From Planctomycetota bacterium (GTDB taxonomy: Bacteria; Planctomycetota; J058; JAJDCQ01): a stretch of DNA of 64,000 bases. The notes beneath the pieces were generated by a model, which was given only the letters and a program-made list of their open reading frames with translations, searched no databases and was not told where the DNA came from. Of this stretch, positions 46,368-53,938 are shown one piece after another (position 1 is the stretch's first letter; every line of letters starts with the position of its first letter). The position numbers were made by a program, and so were the translations under genes. The stretch covers positions 124,001 through 188,000 of the forward strand of contig JAJDCQ010000043.1 of assembly GCA_029260755.1 (NCBI GenBank), written 5' to 3'.

Positions 46368-46398
46368 GGAAGATCCTCTGCCCAAAAACCTAACCTGA

Positions 46399-46420
46399 CA
46401 TCGAGAGAATAGCCTCGATG
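46399..46420. promoter_or_regulatory. Palindromic operator candidate over the imuA -10 box (possible SOS box)
   Basis: CATCGAG (46399-46405) and CTCGATG (46414-46420) form a perfect 7-bp inverted repeat with an 8-nt centre that holds the -10 box. Position and target suggest a LexA-type repressor site, but the sequence matches no classical LexA consensus I know. Confidence 0.5.
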
Positions 46421-46434
46421 GACGGGTTTGTCCA
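46406..46434 (-). promoter_or_regulatory. Promoter of imuAB
   Basis: Minus strand: TGGACA (46434-46429), 17-nt spacer, TATTCT (46411-46406). Predicted start near 46399, 32 nt before ATG 46367. Confidence 0.6.
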
Positions 46435-46507
46435 GGCCTAGGTTTGGTTTTATTTTGGTGATTCGTCCTGGTGAAGGCGCCGAGAAGACGGCGAGAGATA
46501 CCGACCG

Positions 46508-49500
46508 TCAGGGGCCGGCGACCCGACGCAGAAGCTCATCGAGCCGTCGTCGTTCCTGCTCGATGAACAGCTCGTAGTCGGCGCGGGCGCGCGCGACGCG
46601 ATCGGGGCGGACCGACGCGTAGCAGCGACGCCGGACGTCGAGGATCGGCTCGACCCAGGGAACCCACGGCTCCTCGAGCTCGAGGCTCGCGGCGCAGAGC
46701 TCGTCGTCGCGCGCATCGACGGCCACCGCGCGAAGCGTGTCGCGACGCTCGAGCTCGCGCCGCTCGTCGGCGAACGGACCGCGGGCGAGCTCTCGCCCGA
46801 CGCCGCCGGCGATCGACGGCTCGAGCGGGTTCGACCCGAGCCGCGCGAGCGCCCGGGCGATGAAATCGTGGCGCACCCACGGGTCGCGCCGCGCCGCCTC
46901 GAACGCGGCGGCCGCGCTCGTCGCGATCGCGGGGCCCGCGCCGTCGGTCAGGGCGAGCTCGAGGCGAATCCAGGCGACGTCCGTCGCGAGCCCCGCGTCC
47001 GCCAGCGCCTCGAGCTCGGAGGCGAGCTCGCCGCGTTCCTCGGCGCGCCCTCGCGCCGCCGCCCAGGCCCGCCCGAGGCGCATCCCGAGGTCGTGGGCGG
47101 GCGGCGCCGGCGACCCGGCCGCGACGGCCGCCCGCATCGCCGCGTCGTCGCCGGCCTCCCACGCGTCGAGCCAGGCTGCCGACGACCCGCCCGCGGCGCT
47201 CTCCGCGGCCCGGAGCGTCGGGAACGCGGCGAGCCGCGCCCGCGCGAGCCGCCCCTCGTCCAGCGAGGCGCCGCCGACGAGCACGGGGTCCCGACCGCGA
47301 CGCACCCGCGGCGCGGCCCTGAGGAGGTCGTCGCGCCGGCGCGCGCGCCGCGCGCTCTCGCCGCGCGCGGCCGCGAGCTCGAGGAGCGGACGGTCGTCCG
47401 AGTCGACCCGCGCCACCGGGACGACGCCCGCCATCGCGTCGACGAGCGGCGGCCCCGCGACGTGACGGGCGAGGAGCGACTCGAGATCCCAGACGTCGCC
47501 GACCCGGCCGAAGGCCTCCCGGAACGGCGGCGACGCGAGCCGCGGCCGGACCGTCGCGACGTCGATCCCCGCGGCGTCGACCGGCGCGACGAAGAGCAGC
47601 TCCTCGGCGCCGAACGCCCAGATGCTCACCGCCTCGAACGACCGACGGAGAGTCGCGGCGACGAACGCCACGCCCCGGCCGTCCATCCCCGCCGCCGGCA
47701 CGCGGAGCAGGAGCAGCCCGCCGGGCGCGAGACGAGCGCGGGCCGCCGCGATCGCATCGTCGGCGTAGAGGCGCGCCGCCGCGGAGCGCGCGGGATGCCC
47801 GGGCCGCACGACGATGAGGTCCCACGTCTCGGTCGAGGAGCGGAGCGCCTCGGCCGGATCGATGCCGGTGACGAGGGTGACCTTCGAGTGCTCGAGGACG
47901 CCGCGGTTGCTCGCCGCGCAGCGCTCCGCCCACGCGCGCACTCCGGCGTCGCGCTCGTGAACGAGCACGGTCTCGACGCTCGGCACGGCGGCGAGCCATC
48001 CGGCGGTCTGTCCCGACCCGAGGCCGATCACGAGCGCGCGCCTCGGCTCGTCGTGCAGGAGCGTCCCGAGCAGACCCGAGAGCACCGCGGTCGGCGCGTC
48101 GGCGGCGGCGTCGCCGTCGAGCCGTCCGTCGCGACGGAGCGAGAGGCCGACGCGCCGGACGATCGCCAGGCTCGCCTCGTCCCCCTCGACCGCGTGCACG
48201 ATGGACCGGTTGAGGTCGTGGACGACGCGGCGCCGGGCGTTCTCGCCGCGAGCGTTGACCCGGGCGCGCTCGCCGCCGGCGCCGGCCGCCGCGTGGCGCC
48301 AGATCGCCGTCGGGCCGGGCGCGAGGATGCCGGCGGCCGCGACCACCGCGACGACGGCGAGCACCGCGAGGCCGGCCCGCGACGGCGGCGCCGAGCGCGC
48401 CACGACGACGCCGAGGACGACCAGGGCGACGGCGGCGACGCGGACGACGCCCCCCGCGCCGAGCTCGGCGAGCAGGCCCGCGTCGAGCGCGACCGCGCCG
48501 AGCGCCGCCCCGGCGGCGACCGCGGCGACCAGCCGGCCGATCGAGATCGCCCGACCGCGCGCGCCGGCGCCATCGGTCGCCGCGACGAGCTCGACCGCGA
48601 ACGCGCCGGCGACCGCGGAGGCCGGAGCGACGAGCAGGGCCGCGACGAGGGCGTGCCCGACCGGGGCGAGGCCGAAGCCGGTGCGGGCCATCGCGTGGGC
48701 GTGGAAGGCGAGGTCGGCCAGGCCGTCGCCGATCACCAGAGCCGGCCCGAGCGCGGCCGCCGCGCCGACGAGCCAGCCGGCGAGCCTGGCGGCCGCCCGC
48801 CGCGGCGCGCCGATCGCGACGGCGGCGGCGAGCGCGCCGACCGCGAGTGACGCCCCGCTCACCGCGACGACGAGGGCGGACGCCGCCGCCCCCGTCCCGA
48901 GGAGAGGAGCCGCCAGGCGAAGCCACGCGCCGAGCACCGTCGCCGCGACCAGGCCGACCGCGCCGCCGACGACGAGCACGCCGGCCGCCGGCCCGCCCGC
49001 CTCGTCGCGCCCGTCGCCGTCCTCGCCTTCTTCGGGCGCGCGCCGCCGCTCCCGGACGGTGCCGAGGAGCACGCCGATGCCGATCACCCAGGCGATGCTC
49101 GCCCCGAGCAGGCCACCCCTCGCCCCGTGCATCGCGACGAGCCCCGTCGCCCCCGGCAGGAGCATGGCCGCCGCCGCGAGCGCGAACGTGCCGCCGAGGA
49201 TCCCGAGGGGACCCGCGCCGCGGAAGCGATCCACCCCGACGACGCGCGCGGCCACCGGGACGCTCGCGCCGAGCGCCACCGTCGCCGGTCCGATCGCGAC
49301 CCCGGTCAGGACGACGCGGAGGAGCGTCGCCGCGCCGGAGCCGAGCCCGACCGAGCCGCCCGCCGCGACCCAGATGGCGGCCGACGCGCCGAGGAGGGGT
49401 CCGCTCGCCGCCGCGCCGAGCGCGCCGAGGAGCGCCAGGACGCCCAGGACGCGCCAGGGGTCTTCCCGCCGGAGCAGCCGCCCGCCGCCGACCGACCCGA

Positions 49501-49717
49501 CGGCGACGGCCCCGATGGCGACGCCGGCCAGACCGACGGCCGCCGTGCTCGCCGCGACCGACCCGGTCCATCCGAAGGCGTCGCGCGCGAGCCGCGACCA
49601 GGTCGCGAGGCAGACGCCCGTCGAAGCGCCGGACACGCCGGCGAGGAGGGCGGCGGTGGCGATCGGAACGGCCGGGAGCGGCGCGTCCGGCGAGGCGACC
49701 TCTCCCGCCTCAGGCAA
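46508..49717 (-). CDS. Membrane protein fused to a spermidine-synthase-like domain
   Basis: 1069 aa. The N-terminal ~500 residues hold about 14 hydrophobic helices, as in fused MFS/spermidine synthase proteins. A Rossmann methyltransferase-like domain follows (about 560-760), with SAM-site motif VIGLGSGQTAGWLA and VLVHERDAGV. Where aminopropyltransferases have D-x-I-x-V-D-x-x-D-P, this has DLIVVRPGHPARS; the acidic residue after VV is Arg. A true spermidine synthase reaction is therefore doubtful. The last ~300 residues are Ala/Arg-rich and unassigned. TTG 49717 overlaps the stop of the aldo/keto reductase gene by 8 nt, so expression is coupled. Confidence 0.8.
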   Translation of the reverse strand: MPEAGEVASPDAPLPAVPIATAALLAGVSGASTGVCLATWSRLARDAFGWTGSVAASTAAVGLAGVAIGAVAVGSVGGGRLLRREDPWRVLGVLALLGALGAAASGPLLGASAAIWVAAGGSVGLGSGAATLLRVVLTGVAIGPATVALGASVPVAARVVGVDRFRGAGPLGILGGTFALAAAAMLLPGATGLVAMHGARGGLLGASIAWVIGIGVLLGTVRERRRAPEEGEDGDGRDEAGGPAAGVLVVGGAVGLVAATVLGAWLRLAAPLLGTGAAASALVVAVSGASLAVGALAAAVAIGAPRRAAARLAGWLVGAAAALGPALVIGDGLADLAFHAHAMARTGFGLAPVGHALVAALLVAPASAVAGAFAVELVAATDGAGARGRAISIGRLVAAVAAGAALGAVALDAGLLAELGAGGVVRVAAVALVVLGVVVARSAPPSRAGLAVLAVVAVVAAAGILAPGPTAIWRHAAAGAGGERARVNARGENARRRVVHDLNRSIVHAVEGDEASLAIVRRVGLSLRRDGRLDGDAAADAPTAVLSGLLGTLLHDEPRRALVIGLGSGQTAGWLAAVPSVETVLVHERDAGVRAWAERCAASNRGVLEHSKVTLVTGIDPAEALRSSTETWDLIVVRPGHPARSAAARLYADDAIAAARARLAPGGLLLLRVPAAGMDGRGVAFVAATLRRSFEAVSIWAFGAEELLFVAPVDAAGIDVATVRPRLASPPFREAFGRVGDVWDLESLLARHVAGPPLVDAMAGVVPVARVDSDDRPLLELAAARGESARRARRRDDLLRAAPRVRRGRDPVLVGGASLDEGRLARARLAAFPTLRAAESAAGGSSAAWLDAWEAGDDAAMRAAVAAGSPAPPAHDLGMRLGRAWAAARGRAEERGELASELEALADAGLATDVAWIRLELALTDGAGPAIATSAAAAFEAARRDPWVRHDFIARALARLGSNPLEPSIAGGVGRELARGPFADERRELERRDTLRAVAVDARDDELCAASLELEEPWVPWVEPILDVRRRCYASVRPDRVARARADYELFIEQERRRLDELLRRVAGP

Positions 49718-50672
49718 GCGCCTTCTCGACGCGCGCGGCGACCTCGGCGTCGAGGGTGACCGAGACGGCGCCGGCGTTGTCGACGACCTGCTCGACCTTG
49801 GTCGCGCCGATGATCACGCTCGCCACGCCGTCGCGGCGCAGGCACCAGGCGAGGGCGAGCTGGGCGGGCGTGACGTCGAGCTCCTTCGCGATCCCGACGA
49901 ACGCGTCGACCTTCGCGAGGGTCGCCGCGTCCATGTAGCGTCCGATGAACTTGTTCCGCTGCTCGTCGGCCGCGCGCGATCCCGCCGGGCGCTTGCCGCC
50001 GGAGTACTTGCCCGTGAGGACGCCCTGCGCGAGCGGGCTGAAGACGATCTGCCCGAGGCCCCAGCGCTCGCTCTCGGGGATGACCTCGGCCTCGATGTCG
50101 CGCTCGAGGAGGTTGTAGGGCGGCTGGTTCGACGCCGGCCGGACCGCGTGCGTCGCGTCGGCCACCTCGCACGCCTCGCGGATCTGCCCGGCGGTCCAGC
50201 AGCTCACGCCCCAGTAGAGGATCTTGCCCTGACGGACGAGGTCGTCCATGGCGCGGACGACCTCGCGCACCGGGGTGTCGTCGTCGTAGCGATGGCACTG
50301 ATAGAGGTCGAGGTAGTCGAGCCCGAGGCGGCGGAGGCTCCCCTCGCACGACTCGATGATGTGCTTGCGCGAGAGGCCGCGGTCGTTGGGGTCGTCCGTC
50401 ATCGGCCAGAAGCACTTGCTCGCGATGACGAGGTCCTGGCGCCGGATTCCGGCGATCGCCTTGCCGAGGGCGAGCTCCGCGTCGCCGCGGGCGTAGATGT
50501 CGGCGGTGTCGAAGAAGTTGATCCCGTGGTCGCGGGCGACCGCGACGCACTTCGCCGTCGTCTCGTCGGCGACCGATGACCCGAAGGTCAGCCAGCTCCC
50601 GAGGCTGACGGCGCTGACCTTGAGGCCGGTGTCGCCGAGGCGTCGGTAGGTCATGGGGGCGTCGTCGGACAC
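49710..50672 (-). CDS. Aldo/keto reductase
   Basis: 320 aa TIM-barrel oxidoreductase of the voltage-gated potassium channel beta-subunit-like branch. It has YRRLGDTGLKVSAVSLGSW, the catalytic Asp/Tyr in NFFDTADIYARGDAELALGKAI, SKCFWP with the catalytic Lys, and LDYLDLYQCHRYDDDTP with the active-site His. It is NADPH-dependent with unknown substrate. GTG 50672 has GGGAG 8 nt upstream; ATG 50654 is the alternative. It forms an operon with the spermidine-synthase-like gene. Confidence 0.9.
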   Translation of the reverse strand: MSDDAPMTYRRLGDTGLKVSAVSLGSWLTFGSSVADETTAKCVAVARDHGINFFDTADIYARGDAELALGKAIAGIRRQDLVIASKCFWPMTDDPNDRGLSRKHIIESCEGSLRRLGLDYLDLYQCHRYDDDTPVREVVRAMDDLVRQGKILYWGVSCWTAGQIREACEVADATHAVRPASNQPPYNLLERDIEAEVIPESERWGLGQIVFSPLAQGVLTGKYSGGKRPAGSRAADEQRNKFIGRYMDAATLAKVDAFVGIAKELDVTPAQLALAWCLRRDGVASVIIGATKVEQVVDNAGAVSVTLDAEVAARVEKALA

Positions 50673-50785
50673 GGTGGCTCTCCCGTCACGCCGCGCAGGG
50701 GGTCATGGCGCATCGTCGGTCGGCGGCGAGGACGCATTCTCTCCGTCGTGTCGGGCGAGGGCAAGCGCGGTGGGAGCCTTGTGGG

Positions 50786-50960
50786 TGTCCGCTATCAGCT
50801 GTCAGCTATCAGCTATCAGCTGTCCGCCGTCCAGTGTGCGCTGTCCGCTTTCCGCTCGCCGATTGGGCGAGGAGAGGCGCACTTTGGGACGCCGCCCCAA
50901 TCATCACGGCCACCAACGTCTGAGCGCGGACGGCTGACAGCTGATAGCGGACAGCCGACT
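50786..50960. repeat. AGCTGAT-type inverted repeat, copy 1
   Basis: The left arm (50786-50845) is made of 7-nt units ATCAGCT/GTCAGCT/GTCCGCC. The right arm (50920-50960) carries the complements (GCTGACA, GCTGATA, GCGGACA). About 75 nt lie between. It fills the spacer upstream of the aldo/keto reductase gene and abuts the stop of the next gene. Confidence 0.8.
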
Positions 50961-50961
50961 C

Positions 50962-51801
50962 CTAGTAGAGCTTTCCGCGCCGGCGCGGCTTCGGCTCGGG
51001 ACTCGGCTCGGGCTCGGCCTCGCCCAGGATCGCGCGGGCCCCCGGGGGGATCTCGATGGTCACCGCGTCCCAGTCACGGTAGAGGCTCGTCGTCTCGCCC
51101 GCGATCTCGAGCTCGACCGGCTGCCCTCCCTGCTCCATGTCGAGGGTGAAGCGCGATGTCTGGACGACCTTCAGCCGGCGATGCGTCTCGACGGCGACCC
51201 ACATCCGCGACACGTACGACGTCACGGTCACCTCGGCGTCGGGCACCGCTCGCCCGATCGCCTCGGCGATCCGCGCCTGGGCGTAGCCGACGGCGCTGTC
51301 GCCGACCGTCTCGACGACGTGGTAGCGGACGCCCTCGATCGTCTCCTCCGCGGCGATCCGCCAGCGGGGGCTTCCCTCGCCGGGCCGCGGCAGGGGGCAG
51401 GCGAACGGGTCGGCGAGCTGATCGGCGAGCGCCGCGAACGGACCGGTCGGCGCCTGCCAGGCATCGTCCCCGAGCTTGATCGCGAGGCCGGACTCGGTCC
51501 GGATCGCGGTGAGCGGTCGGCCGCCCGGACCGCCGGGCGTCGTCATCCGCACGGTCATCCCGCGGTCGAAGACGATGGCGATCGTCGATGTCTGCACCTG
51601 CGGCGGCAGGTCCATCTCGCGGCCGCCGACGTTCGCCTTGCGGCGGACGTCCTGGGTCTGCTCGATCTCGAGCGAGCGCGCCGAAGCGACCGCAGCCCGC
51701 GAAGCGACCACGATCGCATCGCCGTCCTCGGCCCGAGCGACCGACGCACCAACCGGAACCGAGGCGATCGCCGCGACGACCAGGAACGACCGGGCGTTCA
51801 T
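50962..51801 (-). CDS. Exported protein, possible LolA/RseB-like fold
   Basis: 279 aa with a signal peptide (1-24, cleavage near ARA|ED). The mature sequence alternates short strands with a DVRRKANVGGREMDLPPQVQTSTIAIVFDRGMTVRM segment, reminiscent of outer-membrane lipoprotein-sorting-protein folds (LolA/RseB-like). The match is structural impression only. It ends in a Pro/Glu then basic tail. ATG 51801 is chosen over an earlier start because GGAGG sits 6 nt upstream and the signal peptide follows. Repeat elements flank it on both sides. Confidence 0.7.
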   Translation of the reverse strand: MNARSFLVVAAIASVPVGASVARAEDGDAIVVASRAAVASARSLEIEQTQDVRRKANVGGREMDLPPQVQTSTIAIVFDRGMTVRMTTPGGPGGRPLTAIRTESGLAIKLGDDAWQAPTGPFAALADQLADPFACPLPRPGEGSPRWRIAAEETIEGVRYHVVETVGDSAVGYAQARIAEAIGRAVPDAEVTVTSYVSRMWVAVETHRRLKVVQTSRFTLDMEQGGQPVELEIAGETTSLYRDWDAVTIEIPPGARAILGEAEPEPSPEPKPRRRGKLY

Positions 51802-51837
51802 GAGGAGCCTCCAAGCGAGAGCCAAACGAACAACGGA

Positions 51838-51880
51838 AAGCCGATCGCTGATAGCTGATAGCTGATAGCGGAGAGCGGAA
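51838..51880. repeat. AGCTGAT-type repeat, copy 2 (single arm)
   Basis: Three exact AGCTGAT-type 7-nt units followed by AGCGGAGAGCGG. Only one arm of the inverted structure is present. It lies between the stop of the TerB-domain gene and the start of the exported-protein gene. Confidence 0.75.
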
Positions 51881-51886
51881 GAGGAC

Positions 51887-52777
51887 TCAGCGGCGCGTCA
51901 ACCCCGAGAGCGCCCAGGCGAGGCCGAACGCTCCGATCGTGGCGACGACGCCGAGCGCGATCGTGATCGCCTGGTCCGCGGTCTTCGTCTCCGCCCACGC
52001 GATTCGCGAGAGGCCGATCAGCATGATCACGAGCACGCCGAGGGCGCCGCCGATCCCGGCCTCGCCCTGGCGCGCGCCGATCTTGCCGGCCATGAGCGCG
52101 ACCGGCACGAGGGCGGCGACGCCGCAGATGAGCATGATCACCGCGGGCACCGTCGCGCCCGCGAGGATCGCGAGGCTGCCGGCGCTGCTCGCGAGGATCG
52201 AGAAGACGCTCTCGAGGAGGCCGGCGAGGCCGGCGACCGCGAAGGTCACGAGGAAGACGCGCGCCGCCCCGCCCGGCGCCTCCGCCTCGAGCGGCTCGAC
52301 CGGGTCGCCAGCCGCCGTCCCCGCGGCGCGCGTCGAGCCCGACCCGCGCGCCCGGTCACGCCCGCTGCCGGTGCGTCGTCCGCTCCCGTCGACCTTCGAG
52401 ACGCGATCGCTCTTGCGCGGGTCCATCCCCTGGACGCGCTTCCAGGAGACGCCGGCGACGGGCGGCGGCTCGACCTTCCACGCCTCGCAGAGGAACTTGA
52501 TGCACCGGAGCTCGTCGCCCTGGAGCACCCCGTCGGCGCTCGCGACGGCCACCGCGTCGCCGAGGAACGCCCGGCGGTACTCATCCTTGATGATGGTGCG
52601 GGCGGCCCGCGAGAGCGAGCTCGGCCGGATCGACCCGAGGTCGTCCTCGACCCGGCCCATCCGGCGCGCGATCTCGGTGATCGTCTCGAGCTCGCTCGGG
52701 CTCACCTCGCCGTCGGCGTTCGCGATGGTGAACAGCGCGCGGAGGTAGACGCCCTTCTCATCGGTCGGCTCGGACAT
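51887..52777 (-). CDS. TerB-like domain protein with C-terminal membrane helices
   Basis: 296 aa. The first ~115 residues resemble the TerB helical domain: ALFTIANADGEVSPSELETITEIARRM and the second half AVAVASADGVLQGDELRCIKFL, each with the family's Asp-rich loop. A basic linker (about 120-165) leads to four to five membrane helices (about 175-296). Such proteins are thought to act in stress or membrane-surface metal sensing; the role here is unknown. A TATGAT box 8 nt before the ATG suggests a leaderless mRNA. Confidence 0.78.
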   Translation of the reverse strand: MSEPTDEKGVYLRALFTIANADGEVSPSELETITEIARRMGRVEDDLGSIRPSSLSRAARTIIKDEYRRAFLGDAVAVASADGVLQGDELRCIKFLCEAWKVEPPPVAGVSWKRVQGMDPRKSDRVSKVDGSGRRTGSGRDRARGSGSTRAAGTAAGDPVEPLEAEAPGGAARVFLVTFAVAGLAGLLESVFSILASSAGSLAILAGATVPAVIMLICGVAALVPVALMAGKIGARQGEAGIGGALGVLVIMLIGLSRIAWAETKTADQAITIALGVVATIGAFGLAWALSGLTRR

Positions 52778-52785
52778 GGAGGTGG

Positions 52786-52791
52786 ATCATA
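52786..52791 (-). promoter_or_regulatory. -10 box TATGAT of leaderless TerB-domain gene
   Basis: Minus-strand TATGAT (52791-52786) ends 8 nt before ATG 52777; the intervening CCACCTCC has no ribosome binding site. Confidence 0.5.
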
Positions 52792-52812
52792 TCACCTGGC
52801 CGTTTGCGACCG

Positions 52813-53535
52813 CTAATCCGCGGGTGCGTCGTCGCGCACGAACGCCATCGCGTGCTGCCAGGGGAGGTCATCGAGCTCGCCGTCGAGGCGGAAGCCGTTC
52901 GGGACGAGCTCCTTCAGGATCTGCGCCTTCGACATCTTGTGGAGCTTCTTGATCGGGACCTCGGGATCCTCGGCCCGGAACTCGACGAGGACGAGGCGAC
53001 CGCGCGGCTCGAGCGCCTCCCGGATCCGCTTCAGGATCCGCTCCGGGTAGGAGAGCTCGTGGTAGACGTCGACCATGAGGATGACGTCGCACGAGCCGGC
53101 CTCGAGGTTGGGGTCGGCGACGCCGCCGAGCACGGGCTCGACGTTGTCGACGCCGGCGGCCTTCGCGCGCTCGGCGAGGAGCGTCAGCATCTCCTTCTGG
53201 ATGTCGACCCCGATCACGCGGCCCTTCGGCCCGACGATCTTCGCGATCCGGAGGGCGTGGTAGCCGTTGCCGCAGCCGAGGTCGCAGACGGTCTGACCCG
53301 GCTCGAGGTCGAGCCAGGCGAGCAGCTTGGCCGGGTTCTCCTCGTCCTCGCGCGTCTCGCGGAGGAGCCACTCCGCCCCGGTCCAGTGCATCGTCTGGGC
53401 GATGCGCCGTCCCTTGTACTCCTCGCGTGGAGGCGGGAGCGTCTCATCGTCGTCGGCCACGGCGACGCTGACGAGCGCCGCGCCGACGAGCGCCGCCGCC
53501 GTGACGGCAGGCCCGAAAGCTGAACGAATTCTCAT
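52813..53535 (-). CDS. Exported class I SAM-dependent methyltransferase
   Basis: 240 aa. The N-terminus is a signal peptide (about 1-27, AVA|DDDE). A class I methyltransferase fold follows, with motif I VCDLGCGNGYHALRIAKIVG, acidic loop VIGVDIQKEML, and post-motif LMVDVYHELSYPERILKRI. Export of a SAM-dependent enzyme is unusual, since SAM is cytoplasmic. The signal is supported by the ribosome binding site GGAGG 8 nt before ATG 53535, so an internal cytoplasmic start is unlikely. The substrate is unknown. Confidence 0.82.
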   Translation of the reverse strand: MRIRSAFGPAVTAAALVGAALVSVAVADDDETLPPPREEYKGRRIAQTMHWTGAEWLLRETREDEENPAKLLAWLDLEPGQTVCDLGCGNGYHALRIAKIVGPKGRVIGVDIQKEMLTLLAERAKAAGVDNVEPVLGGVADPNLEAGSCDVILMVDVYHELSYPERILKRIREALEPRGRLVLVEFRAEDPEVPIKKLHKMSKAQILKELVPNGFRLDGELDDLPWQHAMAFVRDDAPAD

Positions 53536-53683
53536 CAGATGGTCCTCCGTGAGGGCCGTCGGTCGGCCGCCCGACGATGGCGTGGAACGCCTGAGACGGC
53601 AAGAGCCTGGCCCGATCGGCCCGACCCGACACCCCGCGGGGGCCCGATGAACGGGGCCATGGGGGAACTCCGGACGGGAAGGC
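53536..53683. other. Divergent spacer between methyltransferase and rho promoters
   Basis: About 150 nt of GC-rich sequence with no ORF, RNA gene or repeat recognised. A weak minus-strand TTGCCG/CATCGT pair with 17-nt spacing could serve the methyltransferase gene. Confidence 0.4.
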
Positions 53684-53712
53684 TTGCATCGGGCTCCGGA
53701 ACGGTGTAAAAG
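53684..53712 (+). promoter_or_regulatory. Promoter of rho
   Basis: TTGCAT (53684-53689), 17-nt spacer, TAAAAG (53707-53712). Predicted start near 53719 leaves a ~220-nt C-rich leader before rho, with a hairpin at 53888-53917 just before the ribosome binding site. Such a leader would suit Rho autoregulation. Confidence 0.5.
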
Positions 53713-53938
53713 AAGATCACTGCGGGAACCTCCCCCGGTCGCCGAGACCCCCGTTTGTGGTCCACGGCCCGGGAGGCGAGGGTGACGCGTCGCAACGCGC
53801 CACCCGAGGCCCGGCTCCGGCCGGGTCGTCCGGTGCGCCCCCCACCTTCGCGCGCCGGCTCCCGCCCGACCCGAGACCGAGCACGCGGTTTCGTCCGGAG
53901 CTCCTCCAGGACGAAGCGGTTCGGCGGAGAAGCATACA

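Noticed and set aside
46479-46494. Hairpin after the spermidine-synthase-like gene as terminator
   Set aside because: Only a 5-bp stem without T-run; too weak to call.
50653-50937. 94-aa plus-strand ORF
   Set aside because: Consists largely of translated AGCTGAT repeats (AISCQLSAISC); no ribosome binding site.
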